Assembly: GCA_964649415.1 (NCBI GenBank)
Contig: CAZYSK010000010.1
Location: 1-64,000, forward strand
DNA from: CAZYSK01 sp964649415
Lineage (GTDB): Bacteria > Chloroflexota > Anaerolineae > B4-G1
DNA length: 64,000 nucleotides
Direction of reading: 5' to 3'
Below the pieces are notes generated by a model. That model saw only the letters and a program-made list of their open reading frames with translations, did no database searches and was not told the origin of the DNA. Positions 57,005-64,000 of this stretch are shown one piece after another. The number at the start of each line of letters is the position of its first letter. Position 1 is the first letter of the stretch. The position numbers were made by a program, and so were the translations under genes.

Positions 57005-58843
57005 CTACGCTACCGCGACGTCCGACTCCTCGCCGCTGCGCCCCCAGTAGTCAATCGCCCTGATCTTGTAGTAACCCCTTCCCGTACCACTCTCCCTGCA
57101 GTGCAGGAAGGCCGTGCAGATCAGCTCAGGACGATTGACCCTCTCGAAAGGGCCGTCGGGCGAATCGGCATACAGCACCTCGTACGTGCGGATGACCCGT
57201 GAGTCAATTCCCTCCCAGGAGAGCATTACCTCCCCATCGCCCGCCAAACCTTCGTACCCCTCGGCCCGGAGGCTCTCCACCCTGCCGGGCCCTCGATCAG
57301 GTTTAGCGCTGAGCAGGATCAGGCTAACGCCCGGAAGCGGCAGGTCGAACTCCAGCAAGAGCATGCCGTTCTCGATTATCACCTCTCGCGGCTCCTCCAA
57401 GGCGGCGAGCTCCTGATGCTCCCGCATCTCTGCGTACTGCTTTGCTGCCGGATGCCGCGGCGCGCCCATGTCTTCCCATGCCCGGAAAGGATCGCCGTGC
57501 AGATCGTCGATGCGGTAGTGGACCAGCATCGCACGCTGGAAGGGCAGGCCCTCCAGACGGAGTTCGACTCTCTCCGTGCCGGAGGACGTGATCCGATCCC
57601 GGCTGTTGTACACCAGCACCGCCACCTGGTCCTCACCGCGCACCGTGGCGATCGCGCCTACTTCGCCCGCCGGGTCGCTGGGTACGTCATCATCCCCGTG
57701 GATGGCACAGCGCCTATCTCCCAGCAACGACAGCATCGCCATCGCGTTTAGGATCGGCTTCTTGATCATCTCGAACCGCCTGCGTGCAGGGTCTTCTCGC
57801 AGGTCAGCAGGCTTCGTGCGGTGTTCGGACTGAGCCCGGACGTTCTCGGTATCGCCGAAGCGGGCCAGGAGTGTGCGGTTGCCCCACGTGCCGAGGAAGC
57901 CGTTATCGTTGCTCAGCAGGGCGTAGTTGGTGCCCATGCCATCGATGATCCTGACCAGGTGCTGGTTGATGATCTTGCAGGCGATGGCGGCGTAGTAGGG
58001 GCAGGCCCGCCAGGTGTGAATATCCCACCATCCGACCTGGGGATCGCACTCGTTGTTCATGAAGGGGACCTCTGCAAGGCGGGGATGGTTGGCCCGGATG
58101 TAGCCGATGATCTCCATCTCCCGGCCGGTGATCCCCCGTGAATCGGGGGTAAGGTCCTCCCTGCAGCTTCTCACGCCTTTCTCGTGGACAGAGATGAAGT
58201 CCACCCGCACGCCGGTCTCACCGGTAAGGATGTTCGTGCCCGTGTCGCAGTGGGCCAGAAACGCCCTGAGCATCGGAGAGAGTCCCCGGCAGGTACCGGG
58301 ACCGCCAAGGCGCAGTTCCCCGTCGGCATCCCTAAGCCCCCCGGAACAGGCGTCGTAGTAGGCGCAGAAGGCCTCATCGCCCTGTGTCCACCAGCCAACG
58401 TCCGGCTCGTTCCAAGTCTCGAAATACCAGCTTCGCACCTCGTCCTGCCCGTACCGGTCGATGGCGTGGAGAGCCAGGTCTCTGACCAAGCGTCGCCAGG
58501 CGCCGAGCTGCGCGCCGTTCAGATAGTCTGTGAAGTACCCCGAAGGATTGCCCATCAGCTCGAAGACCGGCTTGAGGTCGTCACGAATCAGGACATCTAT
58601 GGCAGCATCCAGCACCGACCAGTCATACTTCGGATTCTCGGTTTCCAGCCCTTCCGCAGTGAGCAGTTCAAGCAGGTAGTGAGGCCGGACGTAGGTAATC
58701 CCGCCATGCGGGATGGAGCCGACGTAGGTCATAGCTTGGCGCATGTCGGCGTTGAGCAGCAGGCTGGCCGGCGAGAAACCCGTGCCATACCAGAAATGGT
58801 CCAGCTTCCCAAGTTCTCTCGCGCAGTCCACGGTGATTCTCAT
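57005..58843 (-). CDS. Glycoside hydrolase family 39-like enzyme
   Basis: The 612-residue protein is a GH39/clan A TIM barrel followed by a beta-sandwich and a C-terminal fibronectin type III-like domain (about 530-610). The acid/base is E146 in T-W-N-E-P-D and the nucleophile is E265 in M-N-N-E-C-D. Characterised relatives are beta-xylosidases and alpha-L-iduronidases. No signal peptide is present. GGAGGG precedes the ATG. Together with the divergent GPH transporter and the GH31 enzyme it suggests use of a xylose-containing or similar plant oligosaccharide; the exact substrate is not known. Confidence 0.88.
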   Translation of the reverse strand: MRITVDCARELGKLDHFWYGTGFSPASLLLNADMRQAMTYVGSIPHGGITYVRPHYLLELLTAEGLETENPKYDWSVLDAAIDVLIRDDLKPVFELMGNPSGYFTDYLNGAQLGAWRRLVRDLALHAIDRYGQDEVRSWYFETWNEPDVGWWTQGDEAFCAYYDACSGGLRDADGELRLGGPGTCRGLSPMLRAFLAHCDTGTNILTGETGVRVDFISVHEKGVRSCREDLTPDSRGITGREMEIIGYIRANHPRLAEVPFMNNECDPQVGWWDIHTWRACPYYAAIACKIINQHLVRIIDGMGTNYALLSNDNGFLGTWGNRTLLARFGDTENVRAQSEHRTKPADLREDPARRRFEMIKKPILNAMAMLSLLGDRRCAIHGDDDVPSDPAGEVGAIATVRGEDQVAVLVYNSRDRITSSGTERVELRLEGLPFQRAMLVHYRIDDLHGDPFRAWEDMGAPRHPAAKQYAEMREHQELAALEEPREVIIENGMLLLEFDLPLPGVSLILLSAKPDRGPGRVESLRAEGYEGLAGDGEVMLSWEGIDSRVIRTYEVLYADSPDGPFERVNRPELICTAFLHCRESGTGRGYYKIRAIDYWGRSGEESDVAVA

Positions 58844-58859
58844 CTTGCCCTCCAGCGTA

Positions 58860-58888
58860 ATTGTACACTGCGCCACAGCCGACGTCAA
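58860..58888 (-). promoter_or_regulatory. Sigma70-type promoter of the GH39 gene
   Basis: On the minus strand TTGACG (58888-58883) and TACAAT (58865-58860) are 17 bases apart. The leader is about 10 bases and contains the GGAGGG ribosome site. The divergent region to 59055 also holds a perfect AGCCGGA-TG-TCCGGCT hairpin at 58964-58979 that could be an operator. Confidence 0.65.
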
Positions 58889-59055
58889 CCGAACTTGTGC
58901 TGCCGGCCTGGCAGGCGGAACCTGCAAGCAGCTAGGGGGTTATCTCCTAATAGACCTACACATAGCCGGATGTCCGGCTCTAGCGCAGCCAACGGTCAAC
59001 AACCCGGCCGCCAGGCCGCCGTCGATTCTCCGAAATCCAAGAGGGAGCACACATT

Positions 59056-60423
59056 ATGTCAACTCGCCTGTCTCGCTGGACGAAGTTGCTGTACGGAGCC
59101 GGCGACACCGGATTTAGCCTGACCGGGACGATCATCGGCGCTTACTTCGCGATTTTCCTGACCGACGTGGTGGGCATCGCTCCGCGCGTCGCCGCCGCGG
59201 CCATCTTCGTCGGGCGGAGTTGGGACTACATCAACGATCCACTGATCGGCCATATATCCGATCGCACGCGCACACGCTGGGGGCGGCGGCGACCCTTCCT
59301 GCTCTTCGGCGCGCTCCCCTACGCGCTGGCCTTTACCATGCTCTGGTGGCGCCCACCGTGGGAGAGCGAACTTGCCCTGGCCATCCATTACGCCGTGGCG
59401 TACGTGGCCTACGACGCCGCAGCCACGTTTGTCTACATGCCCTACTTCGCGCTCACCCCGGAACTGACGCCAGACTATGACGAGCGCACGGCACTGACCT
59501 CATATCGTATGTTCTTCTCCATCCTGGCCAGCCTGGTGGCATTCACGATCCCCCTGGCCCTGGTTGGGTCCTTCGCGCCGGAGAACGCACCTCGGGTGCT
59601 GACGATGGGGCTGGTCTTCGGCATCGCCAGCGCGCTGCCGCTCTTCCTCACGTTCCTGGGCACGCGGGAACGGGAGACATACATGGCACTGGAGCAGCCT
59701 GGACTCCTCCAGTCACTGCGAGAGGCGATGAAGAACCGGCCCTTCGTCTTTGGCACAGGTTTGTTCCTGCTCACGTGGGTGGCGATAGACGTGATCCAGT
59801 CCACGTTGCTCTACTTCGTGAAGTACTGCGCTGGACGCGAATCGCAAAGCGATATGGTCATGGGGACGATCTTCGTCACGGCCATCCTCTCCCTGCCCCT
59901 TTGGGAATGGATGTCCCGGCACTGGAGCAAACGGTGGGCCTACGTGGCCGGCATCGCGTTCTGGGCCGTGGTCCAACTCGTGCTGGTCACCGTGACTCCC
60001 TCGACTGGCCTGACAACGATCCTGTTCCTGTGTGTGCTGGCAGGCATCGGCGTGGGAGCCGCGCACGTGCTTCCCTGGGCCATCATCCCGGACGCCATCG
60101 AGTGGGGCGAACTGCAGACAGGCCAGCGCCACGAGGGCGCGTTCTACAGCCTGATCACCCTGGTGAAGAAAGTCACGTCCTCGATCGCCATTCCGCTCGT
60201 ACTGCTGGTTCTCGACGTGACCGGATACGTGCCCAACGCCGCCCAGCAACCCGCCTCGGCCCGCCTGGGCATCCGCATCGCGGTGGGTCCAATCCCCGCC
60301 GTCCTGCTGTGCGCGGGGATTCTGTTTGCGATCCTCTACCCGCTGAGCCGGGAGCAGTACGCGCAGACGTGCCAGGAGTTGGACAAACGGCGGGCGGGGC
60401 GTATCGAGGTCCAAGAGACGTGA
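59056..60423 (+). CDS. GPH-family (MelB-type) sugar:cation symporter
   Basis: The 455-residue protein has twelve membrane helices and the GPH marks: L-L-Y-G-A-G-D-T-G-F-S near residue 11, W-D-Y-I-N-D-P-L-I-G near 55 (cation-site aspartates), R-T-R-W-G-R-R-R-P between helices 2 and 3, D-Y-D-E-R-T-A-L-T near 138 and the late I-P-D-A-I-E-W-G-E. It is intact, unlike the copy at 47340. Divergent from the GH39 gene, it is the likely importer for the glycoside these enzymes cleave. AGAGGGAGC precedes the ATG. Confidence 0.93.
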   Translation: MSTRLSRWTKLLYGAGDTGFSLTGTIIGAYFAIFLTDVVGIAPRVAAAAIFVGRSWDYINDPLIGHISDRTRTRWGRRRPFLLFGALPYALAFTMLWWRPPWESELALAIHYAVAYVAYDAAATFVYMPYFALTPELTPDYDERTALTSYRMFFSILASLVAFTIPLALVGSFAPENAPRVLTMGLVFGIASALPLFLTFLGTRERETYMALEQPGLLQSLREAMKNRPFVFGTGLFLLTWVAIDVIQSTLLYFVKYCAGRESQSDMVMGTIFVTAILSLPLWEWMSRHWSKRWAYVAGIAFWAVVQLVLVTVTPSTGLTTILFLCVLAGIGVGAAHVLPWAIIPDAIEWGELQTGQRHEGAFYSLITLVKKVTSSIAIPLVLLVLDVTGYVPNAAQQPASARLGIRIAVGPIPAVLLCAGILFAILYPLSREQYAQTCQELDKRRAGRIEVQET

Positions 60424-60533
60424 AGCGATGCGGCAGTGTGAGCGTGTAGGAGCAGGGGTACACAGGCAAGAGACACGTTGAGCCACCGCATCGAGGCAGA
60501 GCAGCGGTATGCAAGCAAGAATGAGGAGTGAAC

Positions 60534-61664
60534 ATGGACACCGTTGAGATTCTTCCACTGCGTACAACCAGGGATCAGCGTACCTTTCTCACGTTTCCCT
60601 GGCGCATATACCGCGACGATCCGCTGTGGGTCCCTCCTCTGCTCCCCGACCGCCGGAAGGCAATCGATCCCGAGCGCGGAGTGTTCTTCCAGCGCGGCCA
60701 TGCCGAGTTCTTCATCGCCTGGCGGGGCGGGAAACCGGTGGGCACCATCTGCGCCGCGGAGGACAAGGCAACAAACCAGACGCGCAACAGGAAGGAGTGC
60801 GTGTTCGGCTTCTTCGAGTACATAGAGGACTTCCACGTCGCGGAGTCTCTGCTGAACCGCGCAGTCGAGTGGGCCAAGGCACACGATCTCAACGCGCTAT
60901 TCGGTCCGTTCAACCTGGACTACGAGAACGCCTACGGGGTACTCATCGAGGGACGCGATCGCCCGCCCGCGTTGTTGTGCGGTCATACGCCACCGTACTA
61001 CCAGCGCTTCATGGAGCGCTTCGGTTTCCAGCCTGCGCGGGGTGACAACCTGGCCTTTGCCTTCGATCTGGCTGAGGACACGCCCGTCCTGCAACGCCTG
61101 CACAAGCTGGCGGACAAGGTCCGTCAGCGCAAGGATTTCGTCATCCGTGACGCCGATCTGGAGCACTGGCAGGACGAGGTAGATCGCATACATCGACTGC
61201 TGAACATCGCGCTGGCCCACCTCCCCGATCACATCGGCTGGCGTCGGGAGGCCGTGGAGGCCACGGTAGCGCCGTTTCGTGAACTGGCCGACCCCGAATT
61301 GATCCTCTTCGCCGAGGCAGACGGTGAGACGGTGGGCTGGTTCCCCGGCATCCCCAACCTGAACGAGGCATTGATCCACGCCAACGGGCTGCGCTATCCC
61401 TGGGACTACGCGAAGCTGGGGTGGCACATGCGCCGCCAGACGGAATGCCTGGCCATCAAGAGCGTCCTGGTACCACCCGAGTATTGGAACACCGGCGTCA
61501 GCGTGCTGCTGTTCGACGAGATGGCCCGACGTGCCAAGGCCAAGGGCTATAAGTGGGTCGACATGTCGCTGACGTCAGCGGACAACCCGAACACGCCGAT
61601 CCTCGCCCAACACGTGGGGGCCAGACTCTACAAGCGGTACCGCGTCTACCGCCTGCCAATATGA
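60534..61664 (+). CDS. GNAT-like acyltransferase family protein, function unknown
   Basis: The 376-residue protein contains two GNAT-like halves. The first has W-V-P-P-L-L near 30 and F-F-I-A-W-R-G-G-K-P-V-G-T-I-C-A, a typical strand pair; the second has V-G-W-F-P-G-I-P-N-L-N near 268 and a final M-S-L-T-S-A-D-N-P-N-T segment. Such proteins are widespread in Chloroflexota and are annotated as N-acetyltransferases without known substrate. GAGGAG lies 5 bases before ATG 60534. It follows the transporter by about 110 bases. Confidence 0.78.
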   Translation: MDTVEILPLRTTRDQRTFLTFPWRIYRDDPLWVPPLLPDRRKAIDPERGVFFQRGHAEFFIAWRGGKPVGTICAAEDKATNQTRNRKECVFGFFEYIEDFHVAESLLNRAVEWAKAHDLNALFGPFNLDYENAYGVLIEGRDRPPALLCGHTPPYYQRFMERFGFQPARGDNLAFAFDLAEDTPVLQRLHKLADKVRQRKDFVIRDADLEHWQDEVDRIHRLLNIALAHLPDHIGWRREAVEATVAPFRELADPELILFAEADGETVGWFPGIPNLNEALIHANGLRYPWDYAKLGWHMRRQTECLAIKSVLVPPEYWNTGVSVLLFDEMARRAKAKGYKWVDMSLTSADNPNTPILAQHVGARLYKRYRVYRLPI

Positions 61665-61765
61665 GCGACCGCCTGGAAGACCTGCCAGGCATCAGGGACT
61701 CTGGCAGTCTCTGTATCGAGACTGGATTGTACTCAAGTACAGGGTCAATTTCGGTCACCCGGCCG

Positions 61766-61794
61766 ATGACGTGCGGGACGAATCCTGGTATAAT
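61766..61794 (+). promoter_or_regulatory. Sigma70-type promoter of the NarX-type kinase
   Basis: ATGACG at 61766-61771 and a perfect TATAAT at 61789-61794 are 17 bases apart. A leader of about 38 bases ends with AGGAGG before the ATG at 61839. Confidence 0.55.
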
Positions 61795-61838
61795 GGAGAC
61801 AATCACAGTTCGTACACGGCCTGAACCAGGAGGCCTGC

Positions 61839-63575
61839 ATGAGAAACCGTACCCGTCCCGCACGGAGCATAAGCCTGCAGCTCAAGTCAGTGCTGACATA
61901 CGCAGCGGTAGCATTGGCCGCAAGCCTGGTCGCCGAGGCGCTCGCCCTGACCACCATGGCCCTGATTTTCCACCAGCCGCTGTTCACCCTGTCGGACTGG
62001 AGCACCCACGTGACGCTGGTGGCCATCGTCGCCGCGCTGACAGGGCTGCTTCTGGGCATCTGGGCCGCCCGCCCCATCGCCCGCCGCATCCACCGCGCGC
62101 TCGAAGTCAGCCGCGCCTGGATGCGCGGCAACCTCTCCCTCCGCATCGCGGACCCAAGTCTCGACGACGCGGGCCTGCTGGCCTCGCAACTGAATCTGCT
62201 CGCCGAGCACCTGGAACAAGATGAGCAGGATCTGGACGCACTCCGAGAACGCAACGCCCGCCTGACCGACCAGGTACGAGCGCTGGCGGTGGTTGAGGAA
62301 CGCAATCGACTGGCCCGCGAACTTCACGACAGCGTCAAGCAGCACCTGTTCAGCCTGGCGATGACGGCCAGCGGCATCCGCGCTCGCTTCGAGAAATTGC
62401 AGGGCACGCCGCCCGACGTGGCCGAGATGGTGGAGGAGGTAGAGGCGACAGCCCAAACTGCCCAACGCGAGATGACACGCCTGATCAAGGACCTGAAGCC
62501 CAGTTCGCTCGAGGAACAGGGCCTGGCGGCCGCGTTCAACGACTACACGCTGCTCTTCGGAGCACGGGAGCACATATTGGTCTACCTGGAAGTGCAGGGC
62601 AACGACGCCCTCATGCCCCCGCCCGTGGCGGAAGCCCTCTACCGCGTGACCCAGGAAGCGCTCCACAACGTGGCCCGGCACGCGCGGGCGACCCGCGCTG
62701 ACGTGCATCTGCGCTGCATCCCGGAGCTCGCAGTGCTGACCATCCGGGACAATGGCGTCGGCTTCGACACGGAGCGAACGACTTCGACGGCTGCCACCCA
62801 CCGGGGCCTGGGGCTGGCCAACATGCAGGAACGCGTGATGAACGTGGGCGGGCGGCTGACGGTCGAGAGCCAGATCGGGTGCGGCACCACCGTGATGGCG
62901 GAGGTCGGGCTGACCCAGCCCCTGAGCCTGCGGCCGGAGCTTGACAGATTGGACCGGCAACGGCCCAGTCCGACGATTGACAACTGGCCCTGGCTGGGCC
63001 AGCGCTTGGTGATTCCGGTCGGGCAGACCTGGCCCTGGCTGCCCGCCGACCAGGAGCACCTGCGCCGCCCACTGGTCGAACCCACCGGCGAGCCGCTGCG
63101 GATCAGGCGCGCCGTCGGCCTCCTGGGCCTCAGGCGGGGCTACGTGATACAAGTGGGGCAACGCCGGTCAACGCTGGTGCGCGTGCACCGCGGCCGGTCA
63201 GGCTACGAGTGGGAATCGGAACGCGCGTCGTGGGCGCTGCGCCACGTACGTGGCTTGAGTGGACGGATGGTGCTGCGACGCAACCAGCAGCCCGTGGCCG
63301 CGATGCAGTACCAGGGCCGGCTGCTCAACACCTGGAGTGAGATCGTATACGACGGCAGGGGGTATCGCCTACACTACGCCAAGGAGCCGAGGGGCCAGTA
63401 CACCCTGGCGAACGAGGCTGGCGACGAGTTGCTTTCCATCACAGGTGGTGATACACTCCAGGTTGAGTTGCAGCGTGCGGTGCCGCTTCCCTTGCTGGTG
63501 ATGGTAGCTGCGCGTGTTTTGGACGAGCAGACCTCGACCATGGCCGCTGCAGAGACCACCGCAACGGCAGAGTGA
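61839..63575 (+). CDS. NarX-type histidine kinase with extra C-terminal beta-rich domain
   Basis: The 578-residue protein has two membrane helices (about 15-45 and 58-78), a HAMP segment (79-130), a HisKA_3 domain with H163 in R-E-L-H-D-S-V-K-Q-H, and an HATPase with R-D-N-G-V-G-F and G-L-G-L-A-N-M. Kinases of this class normally end at about residue 365. Here 200 more residues follow: a proline/tryptophan linker (about 370-420) and a strand-rich domain (Y-V-I-Q-V-G-Q-R-R-S-T-L-V-R-V and later Y-T-L-A-N-E-A-G-D-E-L-L) whose pattern resembles tubby/LURP-one-like barrels. No LuxR-type regulator is adjacent; the next gene encodes an SPFH membrane protein. Confidence 0.87.
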   Translation: MRNRTRPARSISLQLKSVLTYAAVALAASLVAEALALTTMALIFHQPLFTLSDWSTHVTLVAIVAALTGLLLGIWAARPIARRIHRALEVSRAWMRGNLSLRIADPSLDDAGLLASQLNLLAEHLEQDEQDLDALRERNARLTDQVRALAVVEERNRLARELHDSVKQHLFSLAMTASGIRARFEKLQGTPPDVAEMVEEVEATAQTAQREMTRLIKDLKPSSLEEQGLAAAFNDYTLLFGAREHILVYLEVQGNDALMPPPVAEALYRVTQEALHNVARHARATRADVHLRCIPELAVLTIRDNGVGFDTERTTSTAATHRGLGLANMQERVMNVGGRLTVESQIGCGTTVMAEVGLTQPLSLRPELDRLDRQRPSPTIDNWPWLGQRLVIPVGQTWPWLPADQEHLRRPLVEPTGEPLRIRRAVGLLGLRRGYVIQVGQRRSTLVRVHRGRSGYEWESERASWALRHVRGLSGRMVLRRNQQPVAAMQYQGRLLNTWSEIVYDGRGYRLHYAKEPRGQYTLANEAGDELLSITGGDTLQVELQRAVPLPLLVMVAARVLDEQTSTMAAAETTATAE

Positions 63576-63636
63576 AACAATCTTCTTGCCGGATTTTCAC
63601 ACATGAGTACAGAGAATGAAAGGGAGGTAAGGAGCG

Positions 63637-64000
63637 ATGAGAATCATCACATTCCCCATCTATACGCTGAACCCCTACGAACGCGGGATCGCCGAGACAA
63701 TGGGCAAGTACTCCGGGTTCGTGATGCCCGGACTGGGATTCCAGATCCCAATCCTTCAGAAAGTCCGCGTCCGCGACATCCGCGAACACACCATGGACAT
63801 CCCGCCGCAGTCGGTGATCACGAAAGACAACGTCGAGATTCGCGTGGACGGCGTCATGTGGGTGCGCCCCGCCTCTGACGAGGAGTCCATCAAGAAGACG
63901 TTCTACAACATCGACAACTGGAAGCGGGCGGTGATCCAACTGGCGATGACCAACCTGCGCCAGGAGTTCGGCGACCTGACACTGGACGAGAGCCTGGTCG
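63637..64000 (+). CDS. SPFH/band 7 (stomatin-like) protein, cut by the window end
   Basis: The first 121 codons are visible. The protein starts with a hydrophobic but weak N-terminus (I-T-F-P-I-Y-T-L), then the band 7 pattern: E-R-G near residue 13, G-L-G-F-Q-I-P near 28, V-R-V-R-D-I-R-E, D-I-P-P-Q-S-V-I-T-K-D-N-V, and V-D-G-V-M-W-V-R. Stomatin-like proteins form oligomeric membrane scaffolds. GGGAGGTAAGGAG precedes the ATG. The neighbouring kinase may use this membrane domain as platform, by position only. Confidence 0.85.
   Translation, partial: MRIITFPIYTLNPYERGIAETMGKYSGFVMPGLGFQIPILQKVRVRDIREHTMDIPPQSVITKDNVEIRVDGVMWVRPASDEESIKKTFYNIDNWKRAVIQLAMTNLRQEFGDLTLDESLV

Noticed and set aside
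61887..63161. 424-residue minus-strand frame opposite the NarX-type kinase
   Set aside because: Shadow of a clear histidine kinase; composition is typical of antisense translation.
1..64000. CRISPR arrays, rRNA or tRNA genes, IS transposases, phage genes
   Set aside because: None recognised by eye on either strand. A tRNA scan was not possible, so a tRNA in a gap cannot be fully excluded.

Overview
The window is a GC-rich bacterial chromosome segment. The gene content (Ccm cytochrome c maturation, many GAF/PAS histidine kinases with separate receivers, a two-subunit 2-oxoacid:ferredoxin oxidoreductase, rubredoxin/rubrerythrin chemistry, GPH sugar transporters with glycosidases) and the many intergenic palindromes suggest an anaerobic or microaerophilic member of the Chloroflexota, perhaps Anaerolineae-like. 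That placement is inference; no rRNA, tRNA or ribosomal marker was found to confirm it.

Layout. 178-4681: DinG-type helicase with an exonuclease domain, an unknown protein and a queuosine-salvage enzyme. 4870-15684: a signalling block (membrane PAS/GAF sensor without kinase, ABC-type binding protein, sensor kinase plus Rcp1-like receiver, two paralogous receiver-kinase-receiver hybrids). 15798-24779: an oxidative-stress and iron island headed by perR with a PerR box over its own -10 (rubredoxin, FAD rubredoxin reductase, a selenocysteine peroxiredoxin read through an in-frame TGA, rubrerythrins, superoxide reductase, a tandem-ferritin protein with an encapsulin-loading tail, encapsulin, flavodiiron protein, SDR, lipoprotein cytochrome c, small rubredoxin-like protein). 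25099-29615: a four-GAF kinase and a receiver-kinase. 29700-32564: glutaredoxin, FTR-rubredoxin fusion, SagB-type oxidoreductase, OsmC, another rubrerythrin. 32633-37512: 2-oxoacid:ferredoxin oxidoreductase followed directly by a [NiFe] hydrogenase pair.

37604-44606 (minus strand): a Ccm operon E-(F+thioredoxin fusion)-zinc ribbon-membrane protein-A-B-C-D, including a 49-residue CcmD. 44850-47970: a decaying sugar locus with a strong promoter and 20-bp palindrome, a chimeric remnant ORF, LacI regulator, PfkB kinase and a broken GPH transporter. 48014-53529: FAD oxidoreductase, small zincin, AAA ATPase, glycerophosphodiesterase and metallophosphoesterase. 53547-54867: a repeat-bounded lipoprotein segment. 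54956-60423: GH31, GH39 and a GPH transporter. 60534-64000: an acyltransferase-like protein, a NarX-type kinase with an extra C-terminal domain, and the start of an SPFH protein cut by the window edge.

How it works together: NADH -> FAD reductase -> rubredoxin can feed superoxide reductase, rubrerythrins and the flavodiiron protein; the selenoperoxiredoxin, OsmC and the FTR/glutaredoxin pair handle peroxides and thiols; the encapsulin with ferritin-like cargo would sequester iron. Two themes cut across the window: near-consensus sigma70 promoters, some only 9-12 nt from the start codon, and several families of small palindromic repeats, at least one and probably two of which are inserted in frame inside protein-coding genes.
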